Positions 8,713 through 17,435 of a stretch of 64,000 bases of DNA are shown here, piece after piece. The first letter of the stretch is position 1. Each line of letters begins with the position of its first letter. The translations under genes and the position numbers were made by a program. The stretch lies in assembly GCA_947458265.1 (NCBI GenBank), contig CANGYF010000012.1:1-64000 (forward strand). Direction: 5' to 3'. Source of the DNA: Betaproteobacteria bacterium. Its GTDB lineage: Bacteria; Pseudomonadota; Gammaproteobacteria; Burkholderiales; CAIKXV01. The notes beneath the pieces were generated by a model, which saw nothing but the letters and a program-made list of their open reading frames with translations, searched no databases and was not told the origin of the DNA.

Positions 8713-10293
8713 TTGGTCGGCCAGCCCCTCGTTGTGAAGCCGGGAACGGCTGGATCGCCTGCCAGGCTATGGGTGGCCGCGGCGGCGTGCCTGCTGCTGG
8801 CGATCGCCATCCGGATGTCGGACCTCGCGCGCCTGGCGTCCCATTGGCTGCTGGGTCCACTCCTGCCGGACGGCCGGGATGGCGGCGCGCTGTTCCTCGC
8901 CGGCGCAGCCGCAGCGATGCTGGCCAGTCTGGCGCTTGCCCGGCGCTCCAGCGCGGCCTGGCTGGATCGCCCCGACGCCGCGTACCTGCTGCTGGCCTCG
9001 GTCGTGTTCGCCCACGGCGTCGGCCTGCTGGCCCTGCTCGGCTACCAGGAGCGGCTGGAACTGCCCTGGCAACTGGGCAGCTACCACTGGTCGGGCGACG
9101 CTTACCTGTTCAACAGCCTGCTGCACGCCGACCTGGGCCGCAGCGCGCTGTCGACGCTGCTGCAGGCGCTGCCGGCTGCGGCCGGGGACGCGTTCCACGC
9201 AGCCACGGGCGATGCGCGCGATGGGGGAACGCCGCTGCTCGCGCAGGTGCCGGCGGTCGAACGCTGGACGATCGGTCTGCTGTGGGTCGCAGCGCTCGGC
9301 GCCGCGCTGGCCGCAGCCCCCGCCATCGCGCGCCGGCATGACTGGCATCCGGTCGCCATCGGCCTGTTCATGCTGGCTGCGCTCGACGCGCTGCAGGCGG
9401 TGGTCGACGGCGGTGCGCTGTCCTTGCAGCTCGCGCCGTCGCTGCTGATGCTGGCCCTGCTGGCTTGCGCGCGCGACACCGCACACCTGCGATCCCTGGT
9501 CCGCAGCCACTGGCTGGCTGCGCTCGCCGTGCTGGCCGTGCATGCCGCAGCATGGGCAGCACTTTCAAGCGGGGAATCGAGCGGCACCCCGGGCGGCCTG
9601 GCCGGCTTGCTCACGCTCTATGCGCTGGGGCTGCTGTGCTGGGCCTTCCGCGAACAGATCGGCACGGTGCTGCGCACGGCCGCGCTTTGCATGGGCCTGG
9701 GCTTCCTGGCACTGCAGTACGCCGCGGATGCGGTCTCCGGCGTCGGCCTGCTGCTGCGACCGCTGCCGGCGCAGGCACGCATCGTGGTCGTCGACGCCAG
9801 CGGCAGGGTCGCGCGCGATGCGAGCGAAGCGCTGCGCGGCGCAACCCCGCTTGCGGTGTACCGCCGCTTCGGCGACGACCCGATGAGACCGCGGCGGGTG
9901 CTGATCGACGCCGAGCCGCCAGACAGCCAGCGCGAGCAGACGCCTGGCGAGCGGCCAGGACGCGAGTTCACCTTCGCACTGCGCTTCATCGATGGACGGC
10001 CTGCCGCTGCCGCCGCACGGGAAGGGATCTACACGCTGCTGGCTGCCGAGCGAGTGCACGACCGCACCAACACCGCGGTGTTCCTGTTCCGGACCGCCTC
10101 GCCGCTGATTCCACCGTTCATCGCCGCCACCCGGAGCGAACTCGGCCGCAACAACTTCCATGTCCACCTGCACCTGGTCGCGGCCACGCTGCGTGCACAG
10201 GGGCTGCAGGCGTTCGTGATGGTGCCGCTGCGCGAGCCGCAAGAGCGCGACCTGTTCCTGCCGCCGCGGCGCGCAAGAACCGGCAAGGATTGA
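8713..10293 (+). CDS. Unrecognised multi-pass membrane protein
   Basis: 526 residues, not recognised as a named family. Residues about 20-345 contain roughly eight to ten hydrophobic segments (for example LWVAAAACLLLAIAI, LFLAGAAAAMLASLALA, LLAALAVLAVHAAAWAALS, LAGLLTLYALGLLCWAF). The C-terminal 170 residues are soluble, with a segment IYTLLAAERVHDRTNTAVFL and a His-containing FHVHLHLVAATLR. The start used is TTG at 8713; no convincing ribosome-binding site separates it from later alternatives such as ATG 8815, so the N-terminus is uncertain. Flanked by a divergent barrel gene (257-bp spacer, nothing recognised in it) and a downstream Bug gene 106 bases away. Confidence 0.6.
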   Translation: MVGQPLVVKPGTAGSPARLWVAAAACLLLAIAIRMSDLARLASHWLLGPLLPDGRDGGALFLAGAAAAMLASLALARRSSAAWLDRPDAAYLLLASVVFAHGVGLLALLGYQERLELPWQLGSYHWSGDAYLFNSLLHADLGRSALSTLLQALPAAAGDAFHAATGDARDGGTPLLAQVPAVERWTIGLLWVAALGAALAAAPAIARRHDWHPVAIGLFMLAALDALQAVVDGGALSLQLAPSLLMLALLACARDTAHLRSLVRSHWLAALAVLAVHAAAWAALSSGESSGTPGGLAGLLTLYALGLLCWAFREQIGTVLRTAALCMGLGFLALQYAADAVSGVGLLLRPLPAQARIVVVDASGRVARDASEALRGATPLAVYRRFGDDPMRPRRVLIDAEPPDSQREQTPGERPGREFTFALRFIDGRPAAAAAREGIYTLLAAERVHDRTNTAVFLFRTASPLIPPFIAATRSELGRNNFHVHLHLVAATLRAQGLQAFVMVPLREPQERDLFLPPRRARTGKD

Positions 10294-10386
10294 TCCGGCG
10301 CGGGCGGTTGCAGTGCCCGATGCCGCGAGGCACACTCCGCGGGCTTCGCGACATGCAGCCAGCCAGGCGCAGCCGAAGCGGCAACC

Positions 10387-10393
10387 GGAGGAG
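10387..10393 (+). promoter_or_regulatory. Shine-Dalgarno site fixing a GTG start
   Basis: GGAGGAG six bases before the GTG at 10400. It decides the start of Bug protein 1; upstream in-frame codons back to 10313 have no such site. Confidence 0.75.
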
Positions 10394-10399
10394 CCTGCA

Positions 10400-11470
10400 G
10401 TGAAGCACCTGGAATCCAGATTCGATACGGTCCCCGCACCGTCCACACGCAACCGTCTGCGCGCAGACGCACCCGGCGCCGTGCGCGGGCTGCCATGCGC
10501 GGTCGTCGCGATCGCGATCGCCGCTGCCTGCGGCAGCGCGGCCGCAGCCGAAGCACCCGCGGCAGAGGCGCAGTCCTATCCGGTACGGCCGGTGCGGCTG
10601 ATCGCCGCGTCCGCCCCCGGCGGCGGCATCGACATCCTCGGCCGCCTGCTGGCACAGCGCCTCGCCGACACCTGGAAGCAGCAGGTGGTGGTCGACAATC
10701 GCGCCGGCAGCGGTGGACTGATCGCCACCGAGCTGGTCGTGCGCGCGAACCCCGATGGCCAGACGCTGCTTATGCAGAGCGTCGGCGTGTCCTATGTCGG
10801 AACGCTCAACCGCAACGCCCCCTTCGACGTCGTACGCGACCTGGCGCCGGTCGCGCTGGTCGCGAGCCAGCCGTCGTTGCTTGCCGCGCATCCATCGGCA
10901 CAGATCGCGAAGCTTGCCGACTTGCTCGCCCAGGCGAAGGCGAAGCCCGGGCAGCTGACCTTCGGATCCGGCGGCGCAGGCGGTGCCTCGCACATGGGCA
11001 CCGAACTGCTCGCCAACGCGTCCGGCATCCGCATGGTGCACGTGCCATACAAGGGCACCGGGCCTTCGATGGCGGCGCTGCTGTCGGGCGAAGTGAACGT
11101 GGCACTGGTCGGCATCTCGACCGCGCTGCCCCATGTACGCAGCGGCAAGGTCCGTGCACTCGGGGTCAGCAGTGCGACCCGGTCTTCACTGGCACCGGAG
11201 ATCCCCACGATCGCCGAGGCCGGCGTGCCGGGCTACGAGTTCTCCGGCTGGTACGGATTGCTAGCGCCGGCGAAGACGCCGCGGCCGATCCAGGAGCGGA
11301 TCAATGTCGCGGCGAACGAGGCGATCCGTCATCCGGAGATGCTGCAGCAGTTCGCCGGCAACGGCTTCGAGCCGCTGGGCGGCAGCATCGACGCGTTCCG
11401 CAAGTACTTCGCGGTCGAGGTTGCGAAGTGGAAGCGGGTGATCGCCGAGGCCGGGATCGGCAACCTGTAA
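10400..11470 (+). CDS. Bug/TctC-family periplasmic binding protein 1
   Basis: Tripartite tricarboxylate transporter receptor (Bug) family: secreted Venus-flytrap proteins that bind small carboxylates such as citrate, glutamate or nicotinate. I choose the GTG at 10400 because GGAGGAG lies at 10387-10393, six bases upstream; this gives 356 residues. A signal peptide follows a long n-region (hydrophobic AVVAIAIAAACGSAAAA). Family landmarks are RPVRLIAASAPGGGIDILGR, VVVDNRAGSGG, and MVHVPYKGTGPSMAALLSGE with IPTIAEAGVPGYE. No TctA/TctB genes are near. It lies on its own between an unrecognised membrane protein and a convergent ketopantoate-reductase-like gene. Confidence 0.92.
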   Translation: MKHLESRFDTVPAPSTRNRLRADAPGAVRGLPCAVVAIAIAAACGSAAAAEAPAAEAQSYPVRPVRLIAASAPGGGIDILGRLLAQRLADTWKQQVVVDNRAGSGGLIATELVVRANPDGQTLLMQSVGVSYVGTLNRNAPFDVVRDLAPVALVASQPSLLAAHPSAQIAKLADLLAQAKAKPGQLTFGSGGAGGASHMGTELLANASGIRMVHVPYKGTGPSMAALLSGEVNVALVGISTALPHVRSGKVRALGVSSATRSSLAPEIPTIAEAGVPGYEFSGWYGLLAPAKTPRPIQERINVAANEAIRHPEMLQQFAGNGFEPLGGSIDAFRKYFAVEVAKWKRVIAEAGIGNL

Positions 11471-11477
11471 CGCCCGC

Positions 11478-11498
11478 CGCCGCCCGCTGCGGGCGGCG
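11478..11498 (+). terminator. GC-rich hairpin after Bug gene 1
   Basis: Near-perfect palindrome: CGCCGCCCGC (11478-11487) and GCGGGCGGCG (11489-11498), eight bases after the Bug stop codon, followed only by tt. It may terminate both this gene and the convergent gene ending at 11518, but the T-run is too short to be sure. Confidence 0.45.
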
Positions 11499-11517
11499 TT
11501 GCAGGGTCAGGGCAGGA

Positions 11518-12558
11518 TCAGCCCTGCCCGTCGAAGTCGACCAGCCCCATGTTCTCGACCGACGGGCCGAGTTCGCCGCGTTCGATCCGGTGCACGATGT
11601 CGCACACCGCGCTGTTGCCGGGCGTCGGGATCCCTGCCTCGCGCCCGAGCGACACCACCAGCCCGTTGATGTAGTCGGTCTCGCTACGCCGCTTCTTCAG
11701 CAGGTCCTGGAACGCGGTGTTGCGCGAGTTCTTGCCGATGTGCCCGACCAGCGTGGTCACCAGCTTCTCGACGATCGCCTCCGGCGAGCCGCCGAACTCG
11801 GCTTCGGTCAGGCCGAAGATGGGCTGCAGCCGGAAGCCATGCGCCTGGCCGACGGCGATGGTCTCGCAGCCGATACGGCGGATCAGGTCGAAGATCTGCG
11901 GATCCTGGGTCGCCTCGTAGGACTGCACGCCGAGCATCGCGAAGGGCGAGAGCACCATCGAGTTGGTGACGAGCTTGGTCCACTTCGCGTCGCGGATGCT
12001 GGCGGTGGTGGTGACCTGGGCGGTGCAAGAGAGCAGGTCGCGCAGCATCTCCAGCCGCGGCGTCATGCGGCCGTCGAGTTCGCCCAGCGCGAACCAGGTA
12101 CGGGTGCGCGAGGTCTTGCGCCGGGTCTCGCCCGGGACGAACAGTTCGGCCGCGAGTTCGATGCAGGCGCCGACCGTGCGTTCCCGCCCGACCACCGAGG
12201 CGATCGCCTCGTCGTTCATGCCGTTCATCAGGCCGACCACGACCGCGTCGGGCGCGAGGTGGGGCCGTACGAACTCGGCCATCCAGCGCGCATCCTGCGA
12301 CTTCATCATGATCAGCGCGAGATCGTAGGTCTCGTAGGTGCGGCGATGGCTGGCGAAGTCGCACAGGTGCACCGCCTCGATCGGCGGTGCATGCTCTTCA
12401 CCATCCGGCAGGGTGATCTTCAGTCCGTGCGTACGCAGCGCCTCGACCTGCGCTGGCCAGGGGTCGACCACCAGCGGCGCATGGCCTGCGCGCGCGAGGT
12501 CGGTGGAAACGTTGCAGCCGATGGCGCCTGCGCCGAGCACTACGATATTGCGTGGCAT
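11518..12558 (-). CDS. Ketopantoate reductase-like dehydrogenase (ApbA/PanE family)
   Basis: 346 residues from the ATG at 12558. The Rossmann motif VVLGAGAIGCNVSTDLARAG starts at residue 5; a conserved Lys-containing helix start (KWTKLVTNSM) sits near the middle, followed by the all-helical C-terminal domain. ApbA/PanE proteins reduce 2-ketopantoate to pantoate with NADPH, but many paralogues outside pantothenate operons act on other 2-oxo acids; the isolated position here, with no panB/panC, suggests the latter. A longer frame upstream to 12774 lacks family similarity and is rejected. Convergent with Bug gene 1. Confidence 0.82.
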   Translation of the reverse strand: MPRNIVVLGAGAIGCNVSTDLARAGHAPLVVDPWPAQVEALRTHGLKITLPDGEEHAPPIEAVHLCDFASHRRTYETYDLALIMMKSQDARWMAEFVRPHLAPDAVVVGLMNGMNDEAIASVVGRERTVGACIELAAELFVPGETRRKTSRTRTWFALGELDGRMTPRLEMLRDLLSCTAQVTTTASIRDAKWTKLVTNSMVLSPFAMLGVQSYEATQDPQIFDLIRRIGCETIAVGQAHGFRLQPIFGLTEAEFGGSPEAIVEKLVTTLVGHIGKNSRNTAFQDLLKKRRSETDYINGLVVSLGREAGIPTPGNSAVCDIVHRIERGELGPSVENMGLVDFDGQG

Positions 12559-12809
12559 TCGATCAGACCGACAGGTTTGCGATGGCGGCGAGTCTATAGC
12601 AATCCACGGCGCGGACGCTGCCACGACCCATGACACATACGGCCGACCCATGCCCGCCCTGCGCACGGATACGCCCTGCAGGCGACCGGTGCCATCCGTG
12701 CACAGGTCAGAGGTACTGACCGGGAAGCCGATCCGGGAGGACGGGATAGCTTCCGGACCCAAGTCGTGGGCCATGGCCGACGGGTGGGACTGCCGTTGAG
12801 ACCAGTGAG

Positions 12810-12832
12810 GCGCCGCGCTCTTCGCGCGGCGC
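12810..12832 (-). terminator. Hairpin downstream of tRNA-Lys
   Basis: Perfect 9-bp stem GCGCCGCGC (12810-12818) / GCGCGGCGC (12824-12832) with a 5-base loop, 21 bases past the CCA end of tRNA-Lys on its strand. No T-run follows, so it may act with Rho or as a 3'-end protector. The rest of the 295-base space up to 12558 shows nothing else recognisable. Confidence 0.5.
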
Positions 12833-12853
12833 GTGATCTCGGTCTTCGTTCGG

Positions 12854-12929
12854 TGGTAGGCCGTGGCAGATTTGAACTGCCGACCAACGGATTAAAAGTC
12901 CGCTGCTCTACCGGCTGAGCTAACGGCCC
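12854..12929 (-). tRNA. tRNA-Lys (UUU)
   Basis: 76-nt cloverleaf read on the minus strand. Acceptor arms GGGCCGT / ACGGCCT pair (one G-U at the end), D-arm GCTC/GAGC, anticodon stem GCGGA/TCCGT with loop CTTTTAA (anticodon TTT), T-arm GGCAG-TTCAAAT-CTGCC, discriminator A, and an encoded CCA (tgg at 12854-12856). A tRNA-Lys beside the queC/tol-pal block is common in betaproteobacteria. Confidence 0.97.
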
Positions 12930-12976
12930 CCTGAACGAAGCCCGCGATTATAACGACTCTGCGCGAAGACGCAACA

Positions 12977-14098
12977 TCAGGCCTCGCGCATCATTCGCCA
13001 GTACTGGAACTTCATCGTCGCCACCGACCCGGCGACGATGGACGCGAAGGTGAGGAAGGAGCCCAGCGCCAGCGTCGACAGCCCGCTGATGCCCTGCCCG
13101 ATGGTGCAGCCCAGTGCGGTGACGCCACCGAAGCCCATCAGGATGCCGCCGAGCATGTGGTTGCGCATGTCGGCGGGCGAGGTGAAGGATTCCCAGCGGA
13201 AGGTGCGCGTGGCCATCGCCATCGCGAATGCGCCGGCGACCACCCCGGCCACGGCGGCGATGCCGAAGGTGATGCGCAGGGAACGGTCGGTCCACATCGC
13301 CAGCAGTTCCAGCGTGTAGGCCACCGGTGCCACGAAGCTGAACGATTCGGCGGCACGCGAATTGGTCGCGTAGAAGGTGAGTTCCAGCGTCTCGGGGTTC
13401 TCGCGGTAGCCCAGGTTGCCCGTCACGTACCATCCGGCGGCGACCAGCAGGCCGACCACCAGCCCACCGACGATGCCTTCGCGGTTGCCCCTGAAGTCGC
13501 GGCTGCCGAACACGAAGGCAAGGATCGCGGCCGCGATCGCCACCGCGCAGCCCAGCGCGGCCATCGCCGATGCGCGTGCGCCGCCCAGCAGCGTCGGCAG
13601 GTCCTGTCCCGGGATGGACCAACGCTCGAAGTTCACCGCCACCGGCTGCAGCCAGTCGACCCGCCACTGGCCGAACAGCCCGCGCAGCGTCATCCAGGCC
13701 GACAGCCCCAGGAACACCACGACCACGACCGACTTCAGGTTACCGGTGCCGATGCGGATCAGCGTCTTGCTGCCGCAGCCCGAGCCCAGGGTCATGCCGA
13801 TACCGAACAGCAGCCCGCCGACGAGGTGCGACAGCCACATCAGGTTCGGCCCGACATAGATCGACTGGCCCAGGTCGACCAGCCCTGCTGCCTGCAGGCC
13901 GTTGGCGCCCAGCATCGCCACCGCGATCGCCAGCAGCCACATGCGCATGCGCGACAGGTCACCGATGTTGATCCAGTCGGACACCGCGCCGAGCGTGCAG
14001 AAATGCGTGCGCTGGGCGATGGCGCCGAACAGGAAGGCCAGCAGGAAGGCGAGCGAGGCGACCAGCGCGCCGGTGTAGGGGGTAGCTTCGGGGATCAT
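12977..14098 (-). CDS. YeeE/YedE-family permease (TsuA-like, thiosulfate/sulfur transport)
   Basis: 373 residues, ATG at 14098, about nine to ten membrane spans. The family has a repeated fold around conserved cysteines, and three are visible: C34 in THFCTLGAVSDW, C108 in TLGSGCGSKTLI and C331 in TALGCTIGQGISG. In the characterised homologue TsuA three equivalent cysteines carry thiosulfate through the membrane, so transport of thiosulfate or a related sulfur species is likely. It ends 47 bases before tRNA-Lys and follows queC by 68 bases on the same strand. A much longer open frame continuing to 15028 is a read-through over queC/queE and not used. Confidence 0.88.
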   Translation of the reverse strand: MIPEATPYTGALVASLAFLLAFLFGAIAQRTHFCTLGAVSDWINIGDLSRMRMWLLAIAVAMLGANGLQAAGLVDLGQSIYVGPNLMWLSHLVGGLLFGIGMTLGSGCGSKTLIRIGTGNLKSVVVVVFLGLSAWMTLRGLFGQWRVDWLQPVAVNFERWSIPGQDLPTLLGGARASAMAALGCAVAIAAAILAFVFGSRDFRGNREGIVGGLVVGLLVAAGWYVTGNLGYRENPETLELTFYATNSRAAESFSFVAPVAYTLELLAMWTDRSLRITFGIAAVAGVVAGAFAMAMATRTFRWESFTSPADMRNHMLGGILMGFGGVTALGCTIGQGISGLSTLALGSFLTFASIVAGSVATMKFQYWRMMREA

Positions 14099-14166
14099 CG
14101 CCCGAGGATCGGGCCCTGCGCGCAGGAAATCAAGGGCGAGGCGCGTGGCCGTACCGCCGTCTCGGG

Positions 14167-14877
14167 TCAGCCTTGGTAGCGCGTCGGGTCCGCGACACCG
14201 GCGCGGGCGAAGCCGTCGCGCCGCAGCCTGCAGGCATCGCAGCGCCCGCAGGCCAGGCCTTCGTCGGTCGCCTGGTAGCAGGACACGGTCTGCGCATAGT
14301 CGACGCCGAGCGAATGGCCGAGCCGGATGATCGCCGCCTTGTCGAGGTCGATGATCGGGGCGTGCACACGCAGACGCTGTCCTTCGACGCCGGCACGCGT
14401 GGCCAGGTTGGCCATCGCCTCGAACGCGGCGACGAACGCTGGCCGGCAGTCGGGGTAACCGGAGTAATCGATCGCATTGACGCCGATGAAGATCTCGGAG
14501 GCGCCGAGCACCTCGGCCCAGCCGAGCGCGAGAGCCAGCATCAGCGTGTTGCGCGCGGGCACGTAGGTGACCGGGATGCCGGGCTGCACGCCGTCGACCG
14601 GCACCGCGATCGAGGCATCGGTCAGCGCCGAGCCACCGAACTGGCCAGCGTCGACATGCACGATGCGATGGGCCGTGGCACCGAGGGCGGCAGCCACCCG
14701 CCGGGCCGCATCGAGTTCCGCGCGATGCCGCTGTCCGTAGTCGATCGACAGCGCATGCGGTGCAAAGCCGCCAGCCTTGACCACCGCCAGCACGGTGGCC
14801 GAATCGAGCCCTCCGGACAGCAGCACGACGGCCGGTCGTGCCGTCGCCTGCGCCTTGCCTGCCGCATCCGTACTCAT
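14167..14877 (-). CDS. queC: 7-cyano-7-deazaguanine synthase
   Basis: Converts 7-carboxy-7-deazaguanine to preQ0 with ATP and ammonia, in queuosine tRNA modification. 236 residues from ATG 14877. The PP-loop [15 protein letters not shown] (about 17-31) and the Zn-binding C-terminal cluster ([20 protein letters not shown]) are intact. Its start overlaps the queE stop by four bases (ATGA), so translation is coupled with the preceding enzyme of the same pathway. Confidence 0.97.
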   Translation of the reverse strand: MSTDAAGKAQATARPAVVLLSGGLDSATVLAVVKAGGFAPHALSIDYGQRHRAELDAARRVAAALGATAHRIVHVDAGQFGGSALTDASIAVPVDGVQPGIPVTYVPARNTLMLALALGWAEVLGASEIFIGVNAIDYSGYPDCRPAFVAAFEAMANLATRAGVEGQRLRVHAPIIDLDKAAIIRLGHSLGVDYAQTVSCYQATDEGLACGRCDACRLRRDGFARAGVADPTRYQG

Positions 14878-15563
14878 CGTCCCTGCGCCTCTCCCCAGAG
14901 CTGCTTGTGCAGCTGCACCTGCATGCGCACCGGCAAGCGGTCGCGCAGGATCCATCCGGCCAGCGTCGCCGCAGGCAGCTGGTGGAACGACGGCGAGAAC
15001 AGCACCGGGCAGCGGGCAGCGATCGCATGCGCCTCGAGCATCGACTTCGCCCAGACGTAGTCAGCTTCGTCGCAGAGCACGAACTTCACCTCGTCGTCGC
15101 GGTCGAGGTGTTCCAGGTTCTGCCACAGGTTGCGCGAGGCCTCGCCCGAGCCCGGCGTCTTGAGGTCAAGGATCGTCGACACCCGGGCATCGACCGCCGA
15201 GATGTCGAGCGCGCCGCTGGTCTCGAGCGATACCGACAGGCCGCGATCGCACAGTGCGCGCAGCAGGTCGTGACAGGCGCGCTGTGCCAGCGGCTCGCCG
15301 CCGGTGACCGTCACCCAGTGCGCGCCGGTGGCCACCACTTCGGCGACCACGGCATCGAGGTCCATCATGCGTCCACCGTGGAACGCATACGCGGTATCGC
15401 AGTAGCCGCAGCGCAGCGGGCAACCGGTCAGACGCACGAAGGCGGTGGGCAATCCCACGCGGCTGGTCTCGCCCTGCAGCGAGAAGAAGATCTCGGTGAT
15501 GCGCAGGCGCACCGCATCCCCCTGCGCATGCTCCGCTGGGGCTGCCACCGGGGTGGCGGTCAT
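14874..15563 (-). CDS. queE: 7-carboxy-7-deazaguanine synthase (radical SAM)
   Basis: Radical-SAM enzyme that contracts 6-carboxytetrahydropterin to 7-carboxy-7-deazaguanine, the step before QueC. The substrate-binding start [20 protein letters not shown] and the cluster [12 protein letters not shown] (CX3CX2C with adjacent residues) are present, then [12 protein letters not shown] use the ATG at 15563 (229 residues); an upstream TTG at 15584 would overlap cpoB and is less likely. Overlaps queC by four bases and starts five bases past the cpoB stop. queD is not in the window. Confidence 0.95.
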   Translation of the reverse strand: MTATPVAAPAEHAQGDAVRLRITEIFFSLQGETSRVGLPTAFVRLTGCPLRCGYCDTAYAFHGGRMMDLDAVVAEVVATGAHWVTVTGGEPLAQRACHDLLRALCDRGLSVSLETSGALDISAVDARVSTILDLKTPGSGEASRNLWQNLEHLDRDDEVKFVLCDEADYVWAKSMLEAHAIAARCPVLFSPSFHQLPAATLAGWILRDRLPVRMQVQLHKQLWGEAQGR

Positions 15564-15567
15564 CGGG

Positions 15568-16728
15568 TCATTTCCGCTGCGCAAGCCGGCGCTTTGCGCG
15601 TTCTGCGGCTTCCGAGAGCGGATGACGCGCGATCAGGTCTTCCAGCGTCTTGCGTGCCGCTGCCGCCTCGCCCAGTTCGGCCTGCGAACTGGCGATGTTG
15701 AGCATCGCGTCGGGCGCCTTCTCGTTGTCCGGCCAGGTCGCCAGCAACTGCCGCTGGCTGGCGATCGCCACCCGGAACTCGCGCAGGTTGAAGTGGGAGT
15801 CGCCGACCCAGTACTGGGCCGCCGGCGCCAGCCGGCTCTTCGGGTAGGTCTTGACGAAGGCCTGGAAGCCGGTGATCGCGCCGGCATAGTTGCCGTTGCG
15901 CCGCAGCTGGTGCGCGACATCGTAGGCACGCTGTTCGGCAACCGGATCGACGGCGGCCGCGGGCGAAGCCACGCTGTTCGCTGCCCCGGGCACCGCGCTG
16001 CCGGCGCCACCTGCGACTGCAGCGGCGGTTGTACCCGCAACGGCCACACCCACAGCGGTTGCACCCGCACCGGCTGCAGGCGGTACCTGCACCTGCACGG
16101 CTGGCGCTGCGACGATCGGGCCGCGTCCTGCGGCGATGCTGCTGTTGGCCGGGCCAGCAGGCACCGCAGGCGAAGCCGGCGCCGCACCGGCAAGCGCGTT
16201 CACGCCGGCGCCGGAAGCCAGCGCCGTGCCGCCAGGACCCGCTGCCCCCGTCGGCGCAACGGCCGGGGCGGGGGCCGCCAGTGCGGGCGCGCCCGGTACC
16301 GCAGGCGCGGTGGCGGCGGTCGGGGCGGTCGTCTCCAGCCGCTTCAACCGCGAATCGAGATCGATGTACATGTCGCGCTGGCGGCGCGTGGCGGTGTCGA
16401 TCGAATTGGCGAGCACCTCCTGCTGGCCGCGCAGCGTGCGCATCTCGGCCTGCAGCGCCTCGACCTGGTTCAGTACCTCGAGCAGCGACTGTGCCTTGAG
16501 CGCATTCTCGAGCTGGTTGATCCTCGCCGACAGCTCGCCCGCCTGCCGGGAGAGGTCGGCGATCTGCTGCTGCTGGGCGGCGATCGTCTCGCGCTGGGCC
16601 GCAATGGCCTTGCGCGATTCGGTGTCGGTGAACAGCTGGGCATGCGCCGCCGGCGCGATCCCGGCGGCAAACGCCGAGAACACCAGGCATGCGATCCCCC
16701 GCCGCACGGGCGCGCGCCGCGCCTGCAT
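15568..16728 (-). CDS. cpoB: Tol-Pal system protein CpoB/YbgF
   Basis: Periplasmic protein that links the Tol-Pal machine to peptidoglycan synthesis at division. 386 residues from ATG 16728. Signal peptide of about 31 residues (GIACLVFSAFAAGIAPAAHA), then a coiled-coil region rich in Gln/Ala (ETIAAQQQQIADLSRQAGEL, about 45-115), a very long Ala/Pro/Val linker (about 118-255) and C-terminal TPR repeats (YDVAHQLRRNGNYAGAITGF, QYWVGDSHFNLREFRVAI). The linker makes it about 120 residues longer than E. coli CpoB. A further open stretch upstream to 17322 overlaps pal in another frame and is rejected. Nine bases after pal. Confidence 0.95.
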   Translation of the reverse strand: MQARRAPVRRGIACLVFSAFAAGIAPAAHAQLFTDTESRKAIAAQRETIAAQQQQIADLSRQAGELSARINQLENALKAQSLLEVLNQVEALQAEMRTLRGQQEVLANSIDTATRRQRDMYIDLDSRLKRLETTAPTAATAPAVPGAPALAAPAPAVAPTGAAGPGGTALASGAGVNALAGAAPASPAVPAGPANSSIAAGRGPIVAAPAVQVQVPPAAGAGATAVGVAVAGTTAAAVAGGAGSAVPGAANSVASPAAAVDPVAEQRAYDVAHQLRRNGNYAGAITGFQAFVKTYPKSRLAPAAQYWVGDSHFNLREFRVAIASQRQLLATWPDNEKAPDAMLNIASSQAELGEAAAARKTLEDLIARHPLSEAAERAKRRLAQRK

Positions 16729-16736
16729 CGCTTCGA

Positions 16737-17423
16737 TCACTTGCCGACCGGAGGCTTGTCTTCGCCGTCGTACAGGATGTCGGCGCGCCGGTTCTCGGCA
16801 AAGGCCGCCTCGGTGCTGCCGCTGGCGCGCGGACGCTCCTCGCCCAGGCTGACCGGTTCCATCTGGCGCTCGGTCACGCCGAGCACCGACATGGCCTGGC
16901 GCACCGCATCGGCGCGACGCTGGCCGAGCGCGAGGTTGTACTCGCGACTGCCGCGCTCGTCGGTATTGCCCTGGATGGTGATGCGCAGCTTCGGGTTGTC
17001 GAGCAGGAAGCGGGCATGCGCCTGGACCATCGGCCGGAATTCGTCGCGCACGACATTGCTGTCGTACTCGAAGTACACGCTGCGCCGCGACAGCAGGCTC
17101 TTCGGATCGCTCAGCACCGCCGGCAGCTGGCCCGATCGCGCCTGGTCGGTGGCGATCGGCGCCCCGCTGATCGGCGGCTGCCCGACCGGTGCCTTGGGCA
17201 GTGCATCGGCGGTGGTGGGCGCCTTCGCCGTGCCCTGCTCGCCGACCGACCGCGACTCGACCTGTGCACCGGACTGCTCGGAATCGGGCGTGGACGAGCA
17301 GCCCGCCAGCATGGCGAGGCACAGCACGCCGACCCAGGCGGGGCGACGCGCGGTGTGCGCAAGATCCGTCCTGCGGGGACCTGCGGAGGCATCCGCCACG
17401 GATTGCATCGACAGTTCAGTCAT
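16737..17423 (-). CDS. pal: Peptidoglycan-associated lipoprotein Pal
   Basis: Outer-membrane lipoprotein that binds peptidoglycan and TolB. 228 residues. The lipobox LAMLAGC places the lipidated cysteine at about residue 42, after an unusually long n-region, so an internal start is possible. The C-terminal OmpA-like domain is complete: VYFEYDSNVV, ITIQGNTDERGSREYNLALG and QRRADAVRQAMSVLGV. A Ser/Pro/Ala linker of about 60 residues joins the lipid anchor to it. Lies 12 bases after tolB. Confidence 0.96.
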   Translation of the reverse strand: MTELSMQSVADASAGPRRTDLAHTARRPAWVGVLCLAMLAGCSSTPDSEQSGAQVESRSVGEQGTAKAPTTADALPKAPVGQPPISGAPIATDQARSGQLPAVLSDPKSLLSRRSVYFEYDSNVVRDEFRPMVQAHARFLLDNPKLRITIQGNTDERGSREYNLALGQRRADAVRQAMSVLGVTERQMEPVSLGEERPRASGSTEAAFAENRRADILYDGEDKPPVGK

Positions 17424-17435
17424 GTGTATTCCCTT

